64,000 nt of DNA from Panicum virgatum (GCF_016808335.1 NC_053148.1:13544433-13608432), one strand, 5' to 3'. Numbered from the stretch's first letter, positions 21,300 through 32,663 are shown. Numbers and translations: made by a program. Notes: a model not told the origin generated them from the sequence alone.

Positions 21300-23554
21300 T
21301 ATGTGCTCACAAGAAATAAATTAGCTAGAGGGATGAGCTGGAGGCCCGTTTTGCCCTGGTTGACCGCGTGGAAGAAGCAGGTCCGATCAACCCGCACCCG
21401 CGAGCAGCAGGTCCTTCAAAGACCTGGTTCCTACAGTTTACAGTACATATTCATTCCATATATAAATTTAATTGTTACAATTCACATGTTCCATTGATAG
21501 TTGAAACCATTAATCTTAATTATTTATGCAGCCTGCCCTGTTGGCTGCGGATGCTGACGAGTACAGTGTGACCAGATCGCTGGAGGCGTACCTACTTTGG
21601 TTGTTTGGTTACATCATGTTCAACAACACTCATGGCAACTCGGTCGATAGGATTCTCCTTCCGTATGCACGGGAGATTGCGGATGGGGACGAGGACGTAC
21701 CGCCCTACAGCTAGGGTGAGGCGGTACTTGCAGCCACTTACCGTGGACTCTGTGACGGCTGCATGAAGACACATGGAAACGCTATCCTGTCAGGGTGCCC
21801 ACTACTGCTACAGCTTTGGTCGTATGAGAGGCTAGCCGTTGGTCGGCCCTTTGTCAGCCACGAGTCGTACCATGGGGGCATGTACGGCGACGAGGAGGAC
21901 GAGAGGCCCACTATGGGAACTATCTGGATCTGGCGTCAGGTACGTTCGCAGCAAATCTAATTTTGTTATTCATTGTTACATGATGTATTAGCGCACTTTT
22001 AATTTTACTTATTCGGAATGCAGAGGTCCTGGGCACATGCGCGTGTTAGACGCGCATATCCTGAGTTTGTCTCGGAGCTCGACACGCAGACACCCGAGGA
22101 CGTTGTCTGGGAGCCTTACAGCCCAGAGGCTGTGGCTACCCGTGCACCAGCAGGCCTGTCTTCGCACTGCTCCGCGAATGCGAGCCTGTGGCTTACTTCC
22201 GCCGTCCTGGTTTATGACATCGCAGTTGAGGCATATTGCCCCTGGAGAGTCAGGAGACAGTTTGGGCAGCGCCAGGAGTTTCCGGTGCCCACCGCGTTGG
22301 AGCGTGTCAGTCGCCAGGACCACAGGTAATTATGAATGAACTTGGCTCATACATTCGTGTCGAATCTAACGATTCTTCGTGGTCCACTTTGTAGATTATC
22401 AAGGAGTGGCTTGCCGTGCTCTGATGATTGGCTCACCAAGATCCAGCCGTGGGTGGATCAATGGGAACAGGCAGACGAGCTCTTGGTCCATCCAACAGGA
22501 CCACACACAGACAGCTCCTTTAGGGCTTACCTCACCTAGTACTTACCCCGGACTCGGGCTCGTCTGGTTTTTGTTGACACTCACCCGCAGCCACACCAGG
22601 CGAGGCCTCAGGATGGCTATGGCCGGCACCACGTGGAGGCACTAGCTGGCGCGGTGAGTCTCTTGATCATATTTGCATATATATATATATATATATATAT
22701 ATAATCATATTCATAAGATAATTCATGTGTTTGTAACTGTACCTTTACTGAATTGATGCAGCTTCGCCTTTGCAACATGATGGAGACGGACTGCTCGACT
22801 TACTTGATGAGGGTACATGCCGGATCCCCAATGACCCAGTTTGAGCAGACAGAGGCATGGTCGAGGCAGTGTGATCAGTTGCGTCAGTTAGTGCACAACT
22901 TCGGAAGCCGTGTGCAGTACGAAGACAGCCACGGGTCGTCTCAGGCCTCGTCGTCGTTCCCGTGTCCGTCGACCATGCACGGGCCGACGTCGCAGTTCTT
23001 CCCAAGTGCAGGTAACGTACATATCTCTTTAAAATTACATCAAGTGTTCCTACATATTTACTAATATCACATACAGGATACGATCCAGCTACTGCGTTCG
23101 GCCATACTGGAATATTTAGAGGGACAGCACCAGTTGGCGGACCGTATCCAGGGATGGTACCGGGGCCACAGATACCGGCCTACACAGGTTAGTTTATGTT
23201 TCGTATTTCGGTTTCTACATGGCATGACAAAATATACGAGCGTACGCTAACATCCACATTTTTTGCGTAGGATTCTACCCCCATGCGGGCGCCGGACCTT
23301 CTTCTTCCTCCTTTCGACCAGATAACGAGACCTTCACCTTAGACGACTTCGACAGCTTGAGTCCAGAAGAGCCTGCCGCGCAAGGTGACCCCGATGTCTT
23401 GGGGTATTCACAGCTAGGAGGAGCACCACTTGGGATCTCTCAGCAGCAGACACCGCAGCCCCTTGCGCGTCCTGAGCGACAGGTGAGGTCTCTGGATGTT
23501 CTCACCTACTCCGAGGGCCATGTCCGTGCCCAGCAGAGGGCTAAGAGGGTCTGA
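21300..23554 (+). pseudogene. Plant mobile domain (PMD) protein gene, seven exons, decayed
   Basis: Resembles the aminotransferase-like plant mobile domain family (PF10536), of which both host (MAIN/MAIL1) and transposon-borne forms exist. Proposed exons are about 21,300-21,430, 21,531-21,939, 22,024-22,325, 22,395-22,653, 22,762-23,011, 23,077-23,187 and 23,271-23,554 (stop TGA). Junctions are clean GT-AG, e.g. CAG|GTACGT at 21,940 and TTTGCGTAG at 23,270. Motifs include LEAYLLWLFGYIMF, LPYAREIADGDE and AATYRGLCDGC. Exons 6-7 are Gly/Pro/Ser-rich. Two in-frame TAG codons (about 21,712 and 22,537) stand where the family has Trp, and exon 4 may start out of frame, so a normal protein is unlikely. 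The N-terminal part of the domain was not found. Confidence 0.75.
22674..22703. repeat. (TA)n microsatellite in PMD intron 4
   Basis: About 15 TA units within the intron between 22,654 and 22,761. A similar run lies at 19,089-19,116, beside the right end of the TIR element. Confidence 0.9.
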
Positions 23555-23884
23555 CGCCCTAGGGGTGGTTAGATGTATCTGATGTTTGTATCTCTGATGT
23601 TTATTTGTAATGAGATAGCTGTGGACCGCTTATTTGTATCCGATGTTTATGATTGTGGTAGGTTACTTGTCATTTGTTTCTATAGATACTATTGATGTGA
23701 ACTTATTATGTTTGTGGGTTCCATAATGCTCGTGAAATAAGGGAAGTTCTTGCGATTTTTTCCCGTGATTTAATGAAGGACAAGTTAGGTGCGGTAAAAG
23801 TTAGCGGTCGAGATCCTGCCGACGATGATGACGAATACACGCTCGAATAGCTCAAAATAGGTCCCTGGAAAAAAAAATAAAGGC
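23555..23884. other. 3' flank of the PMD gene
   Basis: No gene. A-rich and T-rich stretches that could serve as 3' UTR end around 23,880, where the palindromic array begins. Confidence 0.4.
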
Positions 23885-24115
23885 CCTGTCGCCCCCCAAC
23901 GGGCGACAGGCCCCTGTCGCCCGAGGGGTGGGCGACAGGCCCCTGTCGCCCGAGGGGTGGGCGACAGGCCCCTATCGCCCGTTGGGGGGGCGACAGGCCC
24001 CTATCGCCCGTTGGGGGGGCGACAGGCCCCCCCTTTTTTTTTTCTCCAGGGACTTCGTTGCAAATTTGAAGAAAAAAAAATACACTTTGGGCCTGTCGCC
24101 CTATGGGAGGGCGGC
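23885..24115. repeat. Array of short palindromes CCTGTCGCCC / GGGCGACAGG
   Basis: The decamer CCTGTCGCCC (sometimes CCTATCGCCC) and its complement alternate about every 15 bases. They form about five units of roughly 29 bases between 23,885 and 24,030, plus a degenerate copy near 24,090-24,115. Adjacent halves pair perfectly, so the array could fold into a row of hairpins. No coding role is seen. Confidence 0.9.
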
Positions 24116-24562
24116 CGGGGTATATTTTTGAAATATTTCAAAACGGACATATATTTTTGAAATTTTAATTTTTTTTAAATATAAAAAAGAAAAAACCGCG
24201 GGGGAGACAGGCATGCGCGCGGGCCAGCATGAGCTCCATTTGGCCTAGCAGGTTGAGCGCCACCGCTATTAAGAGTTGGTGGTTAGGGTTTCCAACCCTA
24301 ACCGCCCGTCCAGCCTCCCGCCGCCGCTCATCTGGCCGCCGCCGCCAGCTAGTCACCGTTGCCAGTAGCGGCCGCCGCTGCGTTTTCTGCCTTGCCGCCA
24401 TGCCCCTAAGTCCCCTCCTTCTCCTCTCATGGTGGGTCTGAGCCCGGCCATGGAGGCCAGTCGGCGGGGCACCCCGCCCATCCCCAGCGAGCTCCGGTCT
24501 AGCGGGCCATTGCTGCCATCCGGGAGACGACGTATCCGCCCCCGCCGGCCTTCCCAGCGCTG

Positions 24563-25141
24563 CTAAAAGACGGGGAGCCGCCTCCCCCGGGGTGAGGAAG
24601 AGGTAAAGTCGGCGTCGAGCGCGCTTCCAGGCGGGACGACGTTCCTGCGTAGGTGATTGGCCGCCACGTCGGCGTACCAAGGTCTTCCTGATTGTGGAGG
24701 GGGCGGCACAAGGACGACATTGAAGTTGTAGGCGAATCCCGACGCCCACGCAGGGGCATTGGCGTTAGGGGTGGAGGGGGCACCATGGCGTGTAACCACA
24801 TAACCACTGCCTCCATTCCAAGGTTGTGCTAGCGTGGTCGACGACAGCGGTGGAGGGGGCATCGACATCAATGGTGGCTGTGAGGATGATGGGCGCGACA
24901 ACCAACGTGGCTCCAGGCACGACGTGGATGGACTCCGGCCACTGCTTCCCCCAGTCCGTAGGCCATTGGAATGGTGAGAAGGGATGCGGTGGTTGGAGAT
25001 GTCCTGGAGGACGCGACGAATGGCACCCTGGAGCATGAAGTGACGGAGGCCGGCTTGGTTGCCACGGTGGATTGCAGACTCCACTGCATCGGTGATGGAG
25101 TCAACCATTGTGTCCATGGAAGAAACATTTGGAGTCGTCAT
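24563..25141 (-). CDS. Hypothetical protein, Pro/Ser-rich, next to a copia-like LTR
   Basis: An ATG-started ORF of 192 codons; I do not recognise the product. The first 70 residues look structured (SITDAVESAIHRGNQ, HFMLQGAIRRVLQD), and the rest is rich in Pro and Ser. It lies directly downstream, on the same strand, of an LTR-like segment at 25,321-25,518. It could therefore be a gag-like or captured leader ORF of a non-autonomous retroelement (inference). The GC-rich sequence to its left (24,165-24,562) holds overlapping ORFs with no recognisable motifs. Confidence 0.4.
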   Translation of the reverse strand: MTTPNVSSMDTMVDSITDAVESAIHRGNQAGLRHFMLQGAIRRVLQDISNHRIPSHHSNGLRTGGSSGRSPSTSCLEPRWLSRPSSSQPPLMSMPPPPLSSTTLAQPWNGGSGYVVTRHGAPSTPNANAPAWASGFAYNFNVVLVPPPPQSGRPWYADVAANHLRRNVVPPGSALDADFTSSSPRGRRLPVF

Positions 25142-25320
25142 TTTTCTTTACCGTGTAGGATTTCGGTGAAGTCTCTGGTGAGTCTCCCTCTAGTAGTCGT
25201 TCCGGCGAGATCTCCGGCGAGTCTCCTTATTATTGCAGTCGTCGTTCTCCCTTCTCTTCTTCCTATTCGCTTGCACTCTTCTTCCTAATCGCTTGCAGTG
25301 GGGTGTTCAAGCAAGCGTGC

Positions 25321-25518
25321 GTGATAATGTGTTGTAGAAAAGTGAATGGGAAAAGTGATGATCGATTGATTGTACTATGTATAGATATATATACAAGCCC
25401 AAAGGGCAGTTGCCTTGTTGGAGAGACAAGTCCAAAAGGTGCCTATTCATGAAAAGGTATCTATACTAAGAGATGTCTATTGATCACTAATTAATTAATT
25501 TTAATTAATCCTCACAGT
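25321..25518 (-). repeat. Copia-type LTR-like segment
   Basis: On the plus strand it starts TGATAATGTGTTGTAG and ends AATCCTCACA. In the opposite orientation it reads TGTGAGGATT...CAACACATTATCA, with TATA sequence TTGTATATATATC. The end matches the LTRs at 35,930-36,173 and 36,179-36,402 (CAACACGTTATCA), and the interior ATTGATCACTAAT block is shared with the latter. Confidence 0.55.
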
Positions 25519-25981
25519 TCTCCTGGGCAACTCAAGATAAGCATGTGTTGGACACAAAAGTTGGCATTTCTTTTGGGTTCTTTTTATCCGTGGCATGAGC
25601 ACACGTTCTTTATCTCGCGGCTCGCGGGCTTTCCCTCCGGTCATATTCAAGCAGCAAGTCACCACTCACCAGATGAGTTGAGCTAGAATTTGGTATTAAA
25701 ATTAGTAGGGTAGTTAGTTTAGTAAGTTTTGAATTTAAATTTGAATGTTATAATTCGAATTCTCACACAAAGAACCAAATGAAATTCAAATAAAATCCCA
25801 TTAATTTCACACTAACATTTATTCATCCTTAATTCCAATTTAAATTTAGATTCCTAGGAATTTTTAGAAATGAAAGAAGGCAACCTCAAACTATTCCTAA
25901 CTATTTTGTACATGCATAGAGAAATTTTAAATTCACCAAAATTATCACATTAACATATTCCATAAAAAAAAGGATGTTACA
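25519..25981. other. A/T-rich repeat remnant ending in a TGTAACATCC-type LTR terminus (minus)
   Basis: No gene. The right edge reads GGATGTTACA (25,972-25,981), which in reverse is TGTAACATCC, a common LTR start in grass gypsy elements. The left edge was not found. Confidence 0.35.
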
Positions 25982-28368
25982 ACTGCAAATCTTGCACATG
26001 CTGTATATCTCATGTCCGAACTCTGATCGGGGTGATGAATTTGGTGTCTGAGCCGATAGCTCAAAAATATCTATAACTTTTAATTGAAAAGTTATTCATA
26101 AAAAAAATGCTAGGGGCGTCTGTGGCTAGTGCTAATTTATTATGAAAGAAAAATACCGCTGACTGGCTGGTGGCTGGTTGTTGATTACACCTGTTTTTTT
26201 TTAAAAAACCGAATGCATAACTATATGTATGACAGGATCAAGTTCCATACATATAGTGATGTCATAATGACATAATTAGCAACAATGTCACATAAAAGAG
26301 ACTTAGAATGATTAAAAAGGTCTATAGAGATACACAACTTTAACCGGAAATGAAGGCTCCAAACTTTACAGGAAATCGACCGGGGATTGCGTACGCCTAG
26401 AACTTAGCAACATCTTCAGCAAACTTCAAGCAGTTTTCTCCTCTGAGCAGTGTGGTTATAGCAAGGGTGAGCACATGTGGTACTCGGCAAATATATTAAG
26501 AAATAAATGACATGCAAGGCTTAATCAAGGATAAAGGCTGGCTGAATAAAGCGGTAAGCATTTTAATTAACAGTTGAGTATTAACAGCATATTTACTAAT
26601 CATGTATGAAACCATCCCACATTTATAAAAAAATAGATATCTGAGATAATCAGTTAACTTGGAACATTAAACAACTGAATTAAAGTAATGGTTTTAATTA
26701 AGTAGACATGTGAGGGTACGAGCCGCTCTTACCGTGAGGACGGCTGATATATTAGTTTTCACTCTGCAGAGGTTGCACACTTTCACAACAAGTCGAGTAA
26801 AAGTTCAAAAGAATTTTGGACCCAACCATGCTATGCTAGCAAAGGACAATACCACACTTCCTTAGGTGTGATTGCATAGGGACACTACGAGACCTTTACA
26901 AAGACTCTCTAACAAGTAATAGCCCGCTAAAATTTTAGCCGCTAGGCGAGTGTACCTCCTCCAAGGCGTGACAAAAACCAAACAATTGAGTACACCCTTG
27001 GTAGGAAGCGTACCACTCTTAAACCTAGTACCCCCTCTTGCGCCTTTCGGTAAGCTACTAACAAGCTAGAGACATCTAATTAATCAGACAAGAACAGTCA
27101 TATAGTCCTTGTGGTTGCATTATTTTCCCGGGTGGTCGCTCCATGATTGATTTTAATTAACTTTACCAATTTATAATATTGTTCCAAAGGATATAAAATA
27201 TAGTAATATGTTTCAAGTATCATCTTTGTAAACCACCCATAACCATTATTCAGCAGCTAAGCATACCACCCAAAAGGTTTTATAAAAGAAAATCCCGCTA
27301 TTCAAGGACAAGGATGAACAATAAGGATATAGGTACCCATCAAATTAATGCATGCAAACGTATAATAAGTGTTATTGGGACGAAACATGATCAAGGAGTA
27401 CACTTGCCTTAAATCCAGATTATAACTCCTGGAGTCTTCAACACTTGCTCTTGAAACTCTCGATCTTCAAAGCACTCGAACTACGTTCCTTTCTACTCGC
27501 AACAAGTATCGGCACAAACATACAAAAAGCAAACAAGCACAACTAAGAACAGAGCATCAAACAAAAGAAAAACATTACAAGAACGCACTGAAGGAGAGGG
27601 CCCAGAGCTACGATTGAAAAACACAAGAAAAGCTAAAAACGGAGCTATGGTTGAAAAGACACAACTATTTGAAGATTTGTGTTATAACTGAAAAGAAATC
27701 TATAAGCTTGATTTATTTTAATTAAGAAAACACATGTAAAGGTAGTTCAAAAGAAATATCTAGATTAGCTAAATCAAATTGATTTATATTTGTAAAGACG
27801 AGATAAACTTAGTCAAGTTTTATTTATCAAGTTTCAATATAAATTAAAACCGTTCACTATTTAACTAGCTAATAAAAGACATGTGAGAGCAACTAGCGTA
27901 GAATTTTATGAATCGTGGTTCGAACTAAACAATTTATTTAAAAACACATTTAAGTTGGTAGTTAATTATATTAACTTTAATTATGAAAGTCGATGTGCAA
28001 CTCTAATTAGCTTTTATTTTGAAAAGCTAGTTGAAATAGATATTAATCAAATTGATTCTAAATTTATTTATAAAATAGGAACTACGGTACAGCGGAACTA
28101 CTAAACTATAGTTTGTGCTAAAACAAACCTAACGCAACAAAAAGAACTAAAGCGGAGCTAAGACATGAAAGCTATGAGCTAAAATAAGATCGCAATGGTC
28201 TAAACGTGATTATCTGCAGATTTAAAGGGCTAGCTGAAAAGATCTGTAAGACACATAAGAATAGCATAACTTACATTGTGCTCCAGGGGTTAGATCGCAA
28301 AAATTTCATCTCCTCCGTGACTGCCGTACAGAACCTTGATTCTGGCCAAAGTTGCAGCGATTTAGATC
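25982..28368. other. A/T-rich non-coding stretch, probably degenerate LTR sequence
   Basis: No ORF above background and no recognisable protein. The sequence around 26,450-27,100 (TGAGCACATGTGGTACTCGG, serial tracts, CTTGCG segments) has the same style as the LTR at 37,510-40,252. A copy of the ACACTGCTGGCTGG-type repeat lies at about 26,106-26,190. Confidence 0.35.
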
Positions 28369-28395
28369 GGGGGGGGGGGGGGGGGGGGGGGGGGG
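28369..28395 (+). repeat. Homopolymer of 27 G
   Basis: A run of G from 28,369 to 28,395. It can form G-quadruplex structure and is the kind of tract where length calls are unreliable. It makes the poly-Gly/poly-Pro parts of the overlapping ORFs, which are not taken as genes. Confidence 0.95.
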
Positions 28396-29565
28396 CGGAA
28401 TTACTTACCCTGGAAGGGGCGGCGACGGCTCTGTTTGACGAGTTCATCAAGCATAGCGCTATTACTTGGCTTGTCGCCGCTAGCAGCAGCGTGCGCATGG
28501 GAGAGGGCGATACAGGGGCAGGCAAGGGCCGCAGGGTTTGCTGGCCTCGGGTAGATAGGGGGCGCAGGGATGCAGGGGCGATGCGGGAGGGCGAGCAGCG
28601 ATTCCTGGCGGCGGCGCTCAGGGAGAGGTGGCGGCGGCGCTGGTGAGCACCGTGCGTGATGAGGCGAGGCAAGACCAGGCGTGCCAGGGGACGTGCGCGT
28701 TGGGGGTTCACGCGGCGGCGCCGAGTCCCTATCTCGCACGACCAGGAAGCCAAACCCGGGTTAGGTTCGGTTGCAAAGGAGGCCAGTTGACGGCCGAAAC
28801 TTATTTGGGCGTGTGCTACCTGAACTCACGTCGGATGGTCCTCTGGGCACTGGTCGGGCAGGACATGCGGGGCCAAGGTGTCATCACGTTTTCTTTTGGG
28901 GCCTTCTAGGGTCCGTGGCAGACACGAAGTCCAGACGGCGGCCAACACAGGCGTGCTGTGTGCTGCTCCCAGAATCGCTGGACAGGGTACGAGAAGCCAA
29001 AAACTTTGAGGGGGATAACGTGACAAGACTTCAGAATTTTGCAGGCCAAAATAAGAGTCTCCACGTAGTGAAGTAAAAAGAGACTTTCCGCATATTAGCG
29101 TAGACGCAAACAAATGAGATATAGATCCAAAAGCTCATGGAGCTTCGACCATGGCCATGGACCTGTGGTCGGCCGTCTTGCTTGCGCTCCATCAGTTTCG
29201 GGTCACGGTTGAGAGGCACTGGAAGAAACAGCTTGTCGAGGCGGCTGCAGTGGTGCCAATCAGCTTGGACCGGCGCTCCCTGATGACGTTTAGTCGCGCG
29301 GCATCACGTTCGGCTCGACGGAACGGTGGCGGTGGCCCACAGGCGGCGCGTCTGGCAATGGAGGGGCTGCGGGCGCGGAAGCGCTTGGCCTTGCGCAGGG
29401 GTCAAGAGTGACAGCACACAAGCCGAGGTTGGTCGATGACGCGACGCAGCCGGACTCGGCCGACACTTGCAAGTAGGGTCGGTCGCTTAGAAGGTTGGGT
29501 CGGGTCTGGAGCGGATTGGGCTCAGCACAAAGAGGATTTGTTTTTGTTTTGTTTATTCGAGAGAA
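28396..29565. other. GC-rich stretch without recognisable gene
   Basis: ORFs on both strands are Arg/Ala/Pro-rich and look compositional. The style is that of the GC-rich transcribed leader of a long LTR (compare 39,640-40,140). No motif was found. Confidence 0.35.
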
Positions 29566-29883
29566 AAGGATATTCAGCTGAAATACAAATCCGGAAATAT
29601 TTGGAATAGGTCAAAACCTAGAAGAATAACCACAAGCACCAAAAAAAAATTCTCGAGAAACATCTCGGAGGTGAATTTGGAGACAACGAACCCCAAATAA
29701 AAATACTTGGAGCTCGTAAAAAAAGGTTCCTAGAAGCTTCAGAACAAAAAAAAATTGAATTTGCTTTAGGAAAATGAGAATAAATACCAGTAAAATCTGG
29801 AAATATTCTCAAAAACTTTGGAAGATGGGTAAATTTATTTGAAAAGATATTCACAACCCAAAATAAAATTTTTGGGGTGTGAC
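29566..29883 (-). repeat. LTR terminus, TGTCACACCCC type (minus)
   Basis: The right edge reads TTTTGGGGTGTGACA, i.e. TGTCACACCCCAAAA in the opposite orientation, typical of LTR starts in grass gypsy elements. It may be the 5' edge of a long degenerate LTR extending left through 28,396 and beyond. Confidence 0.45.
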
Positions 29884-29945
29884 ACTGGTGGCTAGTGCTG
29901 ATTTGGTATGAGAGAAAAACACTGCTGGTTGGTTGGCTGACAAGC
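29884..29945. repeat. Dispersed repeat copy (ACACTGCTGG-type)
   Basis: GGTATGAGAGAAAAACACTG and flanks match segments at about 26,110-26,190 and 31,569-31,690. It is a common short grass repeat, probably part of a MITE. Ends are not defined. Confidence 0.5.
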
Positions 29946-30480
29946 CAAGTGAACGGAGCAAATGTATTAATCTGTCTTCTTGGTGTACTCCACTTGTCGA
30001 CGTTTCATAGCATGGACTGGTAAATTTGTGCTACGTGTAGGCTATAGTATGGCCTAGCTCTTGAGGACTCAGCAGGGTTTTATGCTGGTTCAAGCACTAC
30101 ACATACGTCCAGTTTTGGTTGGACCGTATTCCCAAGCTCGAGGGCTAAGAGTCTGTAGTAGAGGATGGAAATGGGTTGGGGAGAGGTTGAAGATCTCCGA
30201 AAGATGAGAGTGGGTAGAAAATATCTAGGGCTGCGTAGAGACCTGTTCTTCCCTTTTATACGTTTCAAGGGAAGGCAGAGGACAATGATGTTGTGAAAGT
30301 CAAGGTGGCTCCTCCTCCGTTGCCCTGTGGTCGGTTGGTCGTCGTGGCCACAGTAGTGCGAACGGGTGGCGTTTCTACTCTCAGGGGCAGGTTTGCATGC
30401 GGTTGGGTGAGTGTCAGACTCGCCCTTAGAGCAAGTTTAGTGGTTTCGCTTGCTTCTCGTCGGCTGCTGGCGATATAGCG
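29946..30480. repeat. Degenerate gypsy LTR-like fragment
   Basis: Carries AGCAGGGTTTTATGCTGGTT-type sequence, a CTTTTATACG box at about 30,255 and a GC-rich tail arranged like the LTR of Gypsy-1 (compare 13,530-13,700). Similarity is weak and ends are not visible. No gene was seen. Confidence 0.3.
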
Positions 30481-31568
30481 CGTGGGATGCTTTGGGCCTG
30501 CTGCTATTTAATGCAGTGTTTGCTTACTGCAGCCAATGACAACGCACGCAAGGTGTTTTCGCCGGCCGCAGTTGGCGCATCACGAGTCACCCGTTCTTTT
30601 CTCTCTTTCCACTTCTCTCCTCCACATAAACATCAGCCAGCTAGTAGTATCATAATACTTGCTCTTAACACCACCGCATCCTAATGGATTAGGTTAGCTA
30701 GGTCAGCTAGCTAGCCTGATGATGTTCACACGGGAATTTTAGCCGGAGAGTTTGAAACTTCTCTCATTTTTTGTTTGCAAACCTTTATTTTTTTCCTCCA
30801 AATACTGTTTTACCTATAGCAGCAATACTTCATATCCCCGAGTTTCGCTTCTGAGGAAAAACTAAATAAAAAGTTTCTCTTCTGTCCATCAAGGATGATA
30901 TTGTTTACAGAGGAGATAATTAAAACATCAAATATTTGCGAGAACAGAAATAATTAAGTCTTGAAGCGCGACGCGCGCGACGCGGTGGCGCCGGCGGACG
31001 GCGGCGTGAGGCGGCGCGGAGAGGCTGGGCCGGAGTAGGGAAGGGAAGGCGCGCACAGGGTGGAGGGAACGGCGGCGAGTCTCACCAGCGGCGGCACAGG
31101 CAATGAGCGGCGGCGGAGGAGCGGCACGACGAGCAGGGGTGGCGGCGGGCGGAGGCGAGCGGCGACGGCCCTGCAGGGGAGGGGAAAGGGCAGGATGAGG
31201 GCCAAAATCAAGAGGAGAGGGAGGAGAAGCTCTCCTCGCGCGGAATCGAGCTACGGCTCACCGGGGGCGGCGAATCGGCGGCGGCAAGGAGCTCGGTGGC
31301 GGCGGTAGTGGTGGAGGGGAAGGGCTAGGGTTTGGGGCGGGAAAGCCGGTCGGGCACGGGAGCTAGAGAGGAGAGGGAGCGGGCGGTCGGCGTGGATAAG
31401 GACGCGTGTGCGGAACGGAGATCGTCGACGCGTGTTACGAGGATCGACGCCGGTGACGGGGCGACGCGCGGCACCGAGCAGAGCAGGGGAAGGAGAAGGG
31501 CGGCTGACAGGTGGGCCCGGCGTGGGATTTTTGTTTTTCTTTTCTTTTTTTTCTTTAGGCTGTGACAG
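30481..31568. repeat. Non-coding region ending in a TGTCACAGCC-type LTR edge (minus)
   Basis: 30,700-30,960 is A/T-rich; 30,960-31,520 is GC-rich with compositional ORFs; a T-rich tract ends in GGCTGTGACA at 31,568. As at 29,883, this looks like the 5' edge of a minus-oriented LTR, immediately followed by the ACACTGCTGG repeat. Confidence 0.35.
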
Positions 31569-31690
31569 AGGCTGCTACTGGAGTGGTGTGAGAGAAAAAC
31601 ACTGCTGGCTGGTTGGTGGCTGGAGGCTGCTGCTGGAGTTGTGTGAGAAAAAAATACTATTGGCTGGTGCTGGAGTTGTATGAGGGGAAA
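31569..31690. repeat. Dispersed repeat, two or three partial tandem copies
   Basis: GTGTGAGAGAAAAACACTGC, GTGTGAGAAAAAAATACTAT and GTATGAGGGGAAAATAAAGC are successive variants of one unit about 45-65 bases long. They sit directly upstream of the permease fragment. Confidence 0.6.
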
Positions 31691-31709
31691 ATAAAGCAGG
31701 GTATACAAC

Positions 31710-32329
31710 TGCAAGGTTGGCGTGACCAACTGGACTGTAACCACTGTCTTCTACCTCCTGGTGGGCTGCACGGGCTACGGCCCCTTCGGGAACAACGCGC
31801 CGGGGAACATCCTCACGGGCCGGGTTCGCCTTCTACGAGCCCTTCTGGCTCGTCGACGTCGCCAACGTCTGCGTTATCGTGCACCTCATCGGCGCGTACC
31901 AGGTGTTCGCGCAGCCCATCTTCACGAGCTGCGCCGCCTGCCGCTGGCCCGACGGCAAGTTCATCAACGCCACCTACTACGTGGCCGCGGCCACCGTGGC
32001 GGTGGCGCCGCTCAAGCACGTGCTCCGCACCATCCTCATCATGCATGTTCACCACGCTGGTGGCGATGCTGCTGCCCTTCTTCAACGCCGTGCTCGGGCT
32101 CATCGGCGCACTGGCCGCTCCCCGTCAACTTCCCCGTGAGCATGCACGTGGCGAGGCTCAAGATCCGGCGCGGCGAGGCCCGGTGGTGAATGCTGGGCTG
32201 GCCATGAGCCTCGTCTGCCTCATCTCCATCGCCGCCAACGTCGGGTCCGTGCAGGACATCGTGCACAACCTCAAGGTCGCCGCGCCATTCAAGACGTACG
32301 GCCAACTGATCGATGGGTTAATTGATTGA
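31710..32329 (+). pseudogene. Amino acid permease (AAP family), C-terminal fragment
   Basis: AAPs are plasma-membrane proton-coupled amino acid symporters of about 470-490 residues. This fragment covers roughly the last 190. Motifs are VFYLLVGCTGYGPFGNNAPG, YEPFWLVDVANVC, HLIGAYQVFAQPIF, VAMLLPFFNAVLG and NLKVAAPFKTYGQ, ending at a TGA at 32,327. Hydrophobic segments match transmembrane helices of the C-terminal third. Frames change at about 31,820, 32,040 and 32,120, so it is not functional. The N-terminal two thirds are absent; a dispersed repeat abuts the 5' side. It may be a captured fragment or the end of a broken gene. Confidence 0.85.
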
Positions 32330-32663
32330 TTGATTAACTCGTTGTTATTTAGTTAGTTAATTAATCAGTTAACTGTGTGCAAGGCCGGGCCACCTTTTGT
32401 TTTTTTCTTTATCTGGCGAAATTGAGGATTTTCTTGCTGCTGCTGCTGCTGATGATTTGGATCGACTATGTAGTATGAATGTAGCGGTATGTAAACTCAG
32501 CTAATAGAGCGGAAGAAACAATAATTAATTATACATGTATTGTATTTGCCGAAGCATTTTTGGTGCTCACTTTATATATATTTATTGTATGTTCCATGTT
32601 GAAAGCACGTACTACATATTCGATCAGAGTCTACCACAATCAGGAACATGAGGGTATGCATAT
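32330..32663. other. 3' flank of the permease fragment
   Basis: Non-coding, with (GATT)n-like and (TGC)n-like short repeats at 32,323-32,340 and 32,437-32,450, probably former 3' UTR. Confidence 0.4.

Noticed and set aside
24165..24749. 194-codon Arg-rich minus-strand ORF
   Set aside because: Overlaps the better-supported 24,563-25,141 ORF in another frame and looks compositional.
28271..28753. 160-codon minus-strand ORF with poly-Pro
   Set aside because: The poly-Pro comes from the G homopolymer and the rest has no family match.
31325..31744. 139-codon minus-strand ORF
   Set aside because: Crosses an LTR edge and a dispersed repeat, so it is a composite of unrelated sequences.
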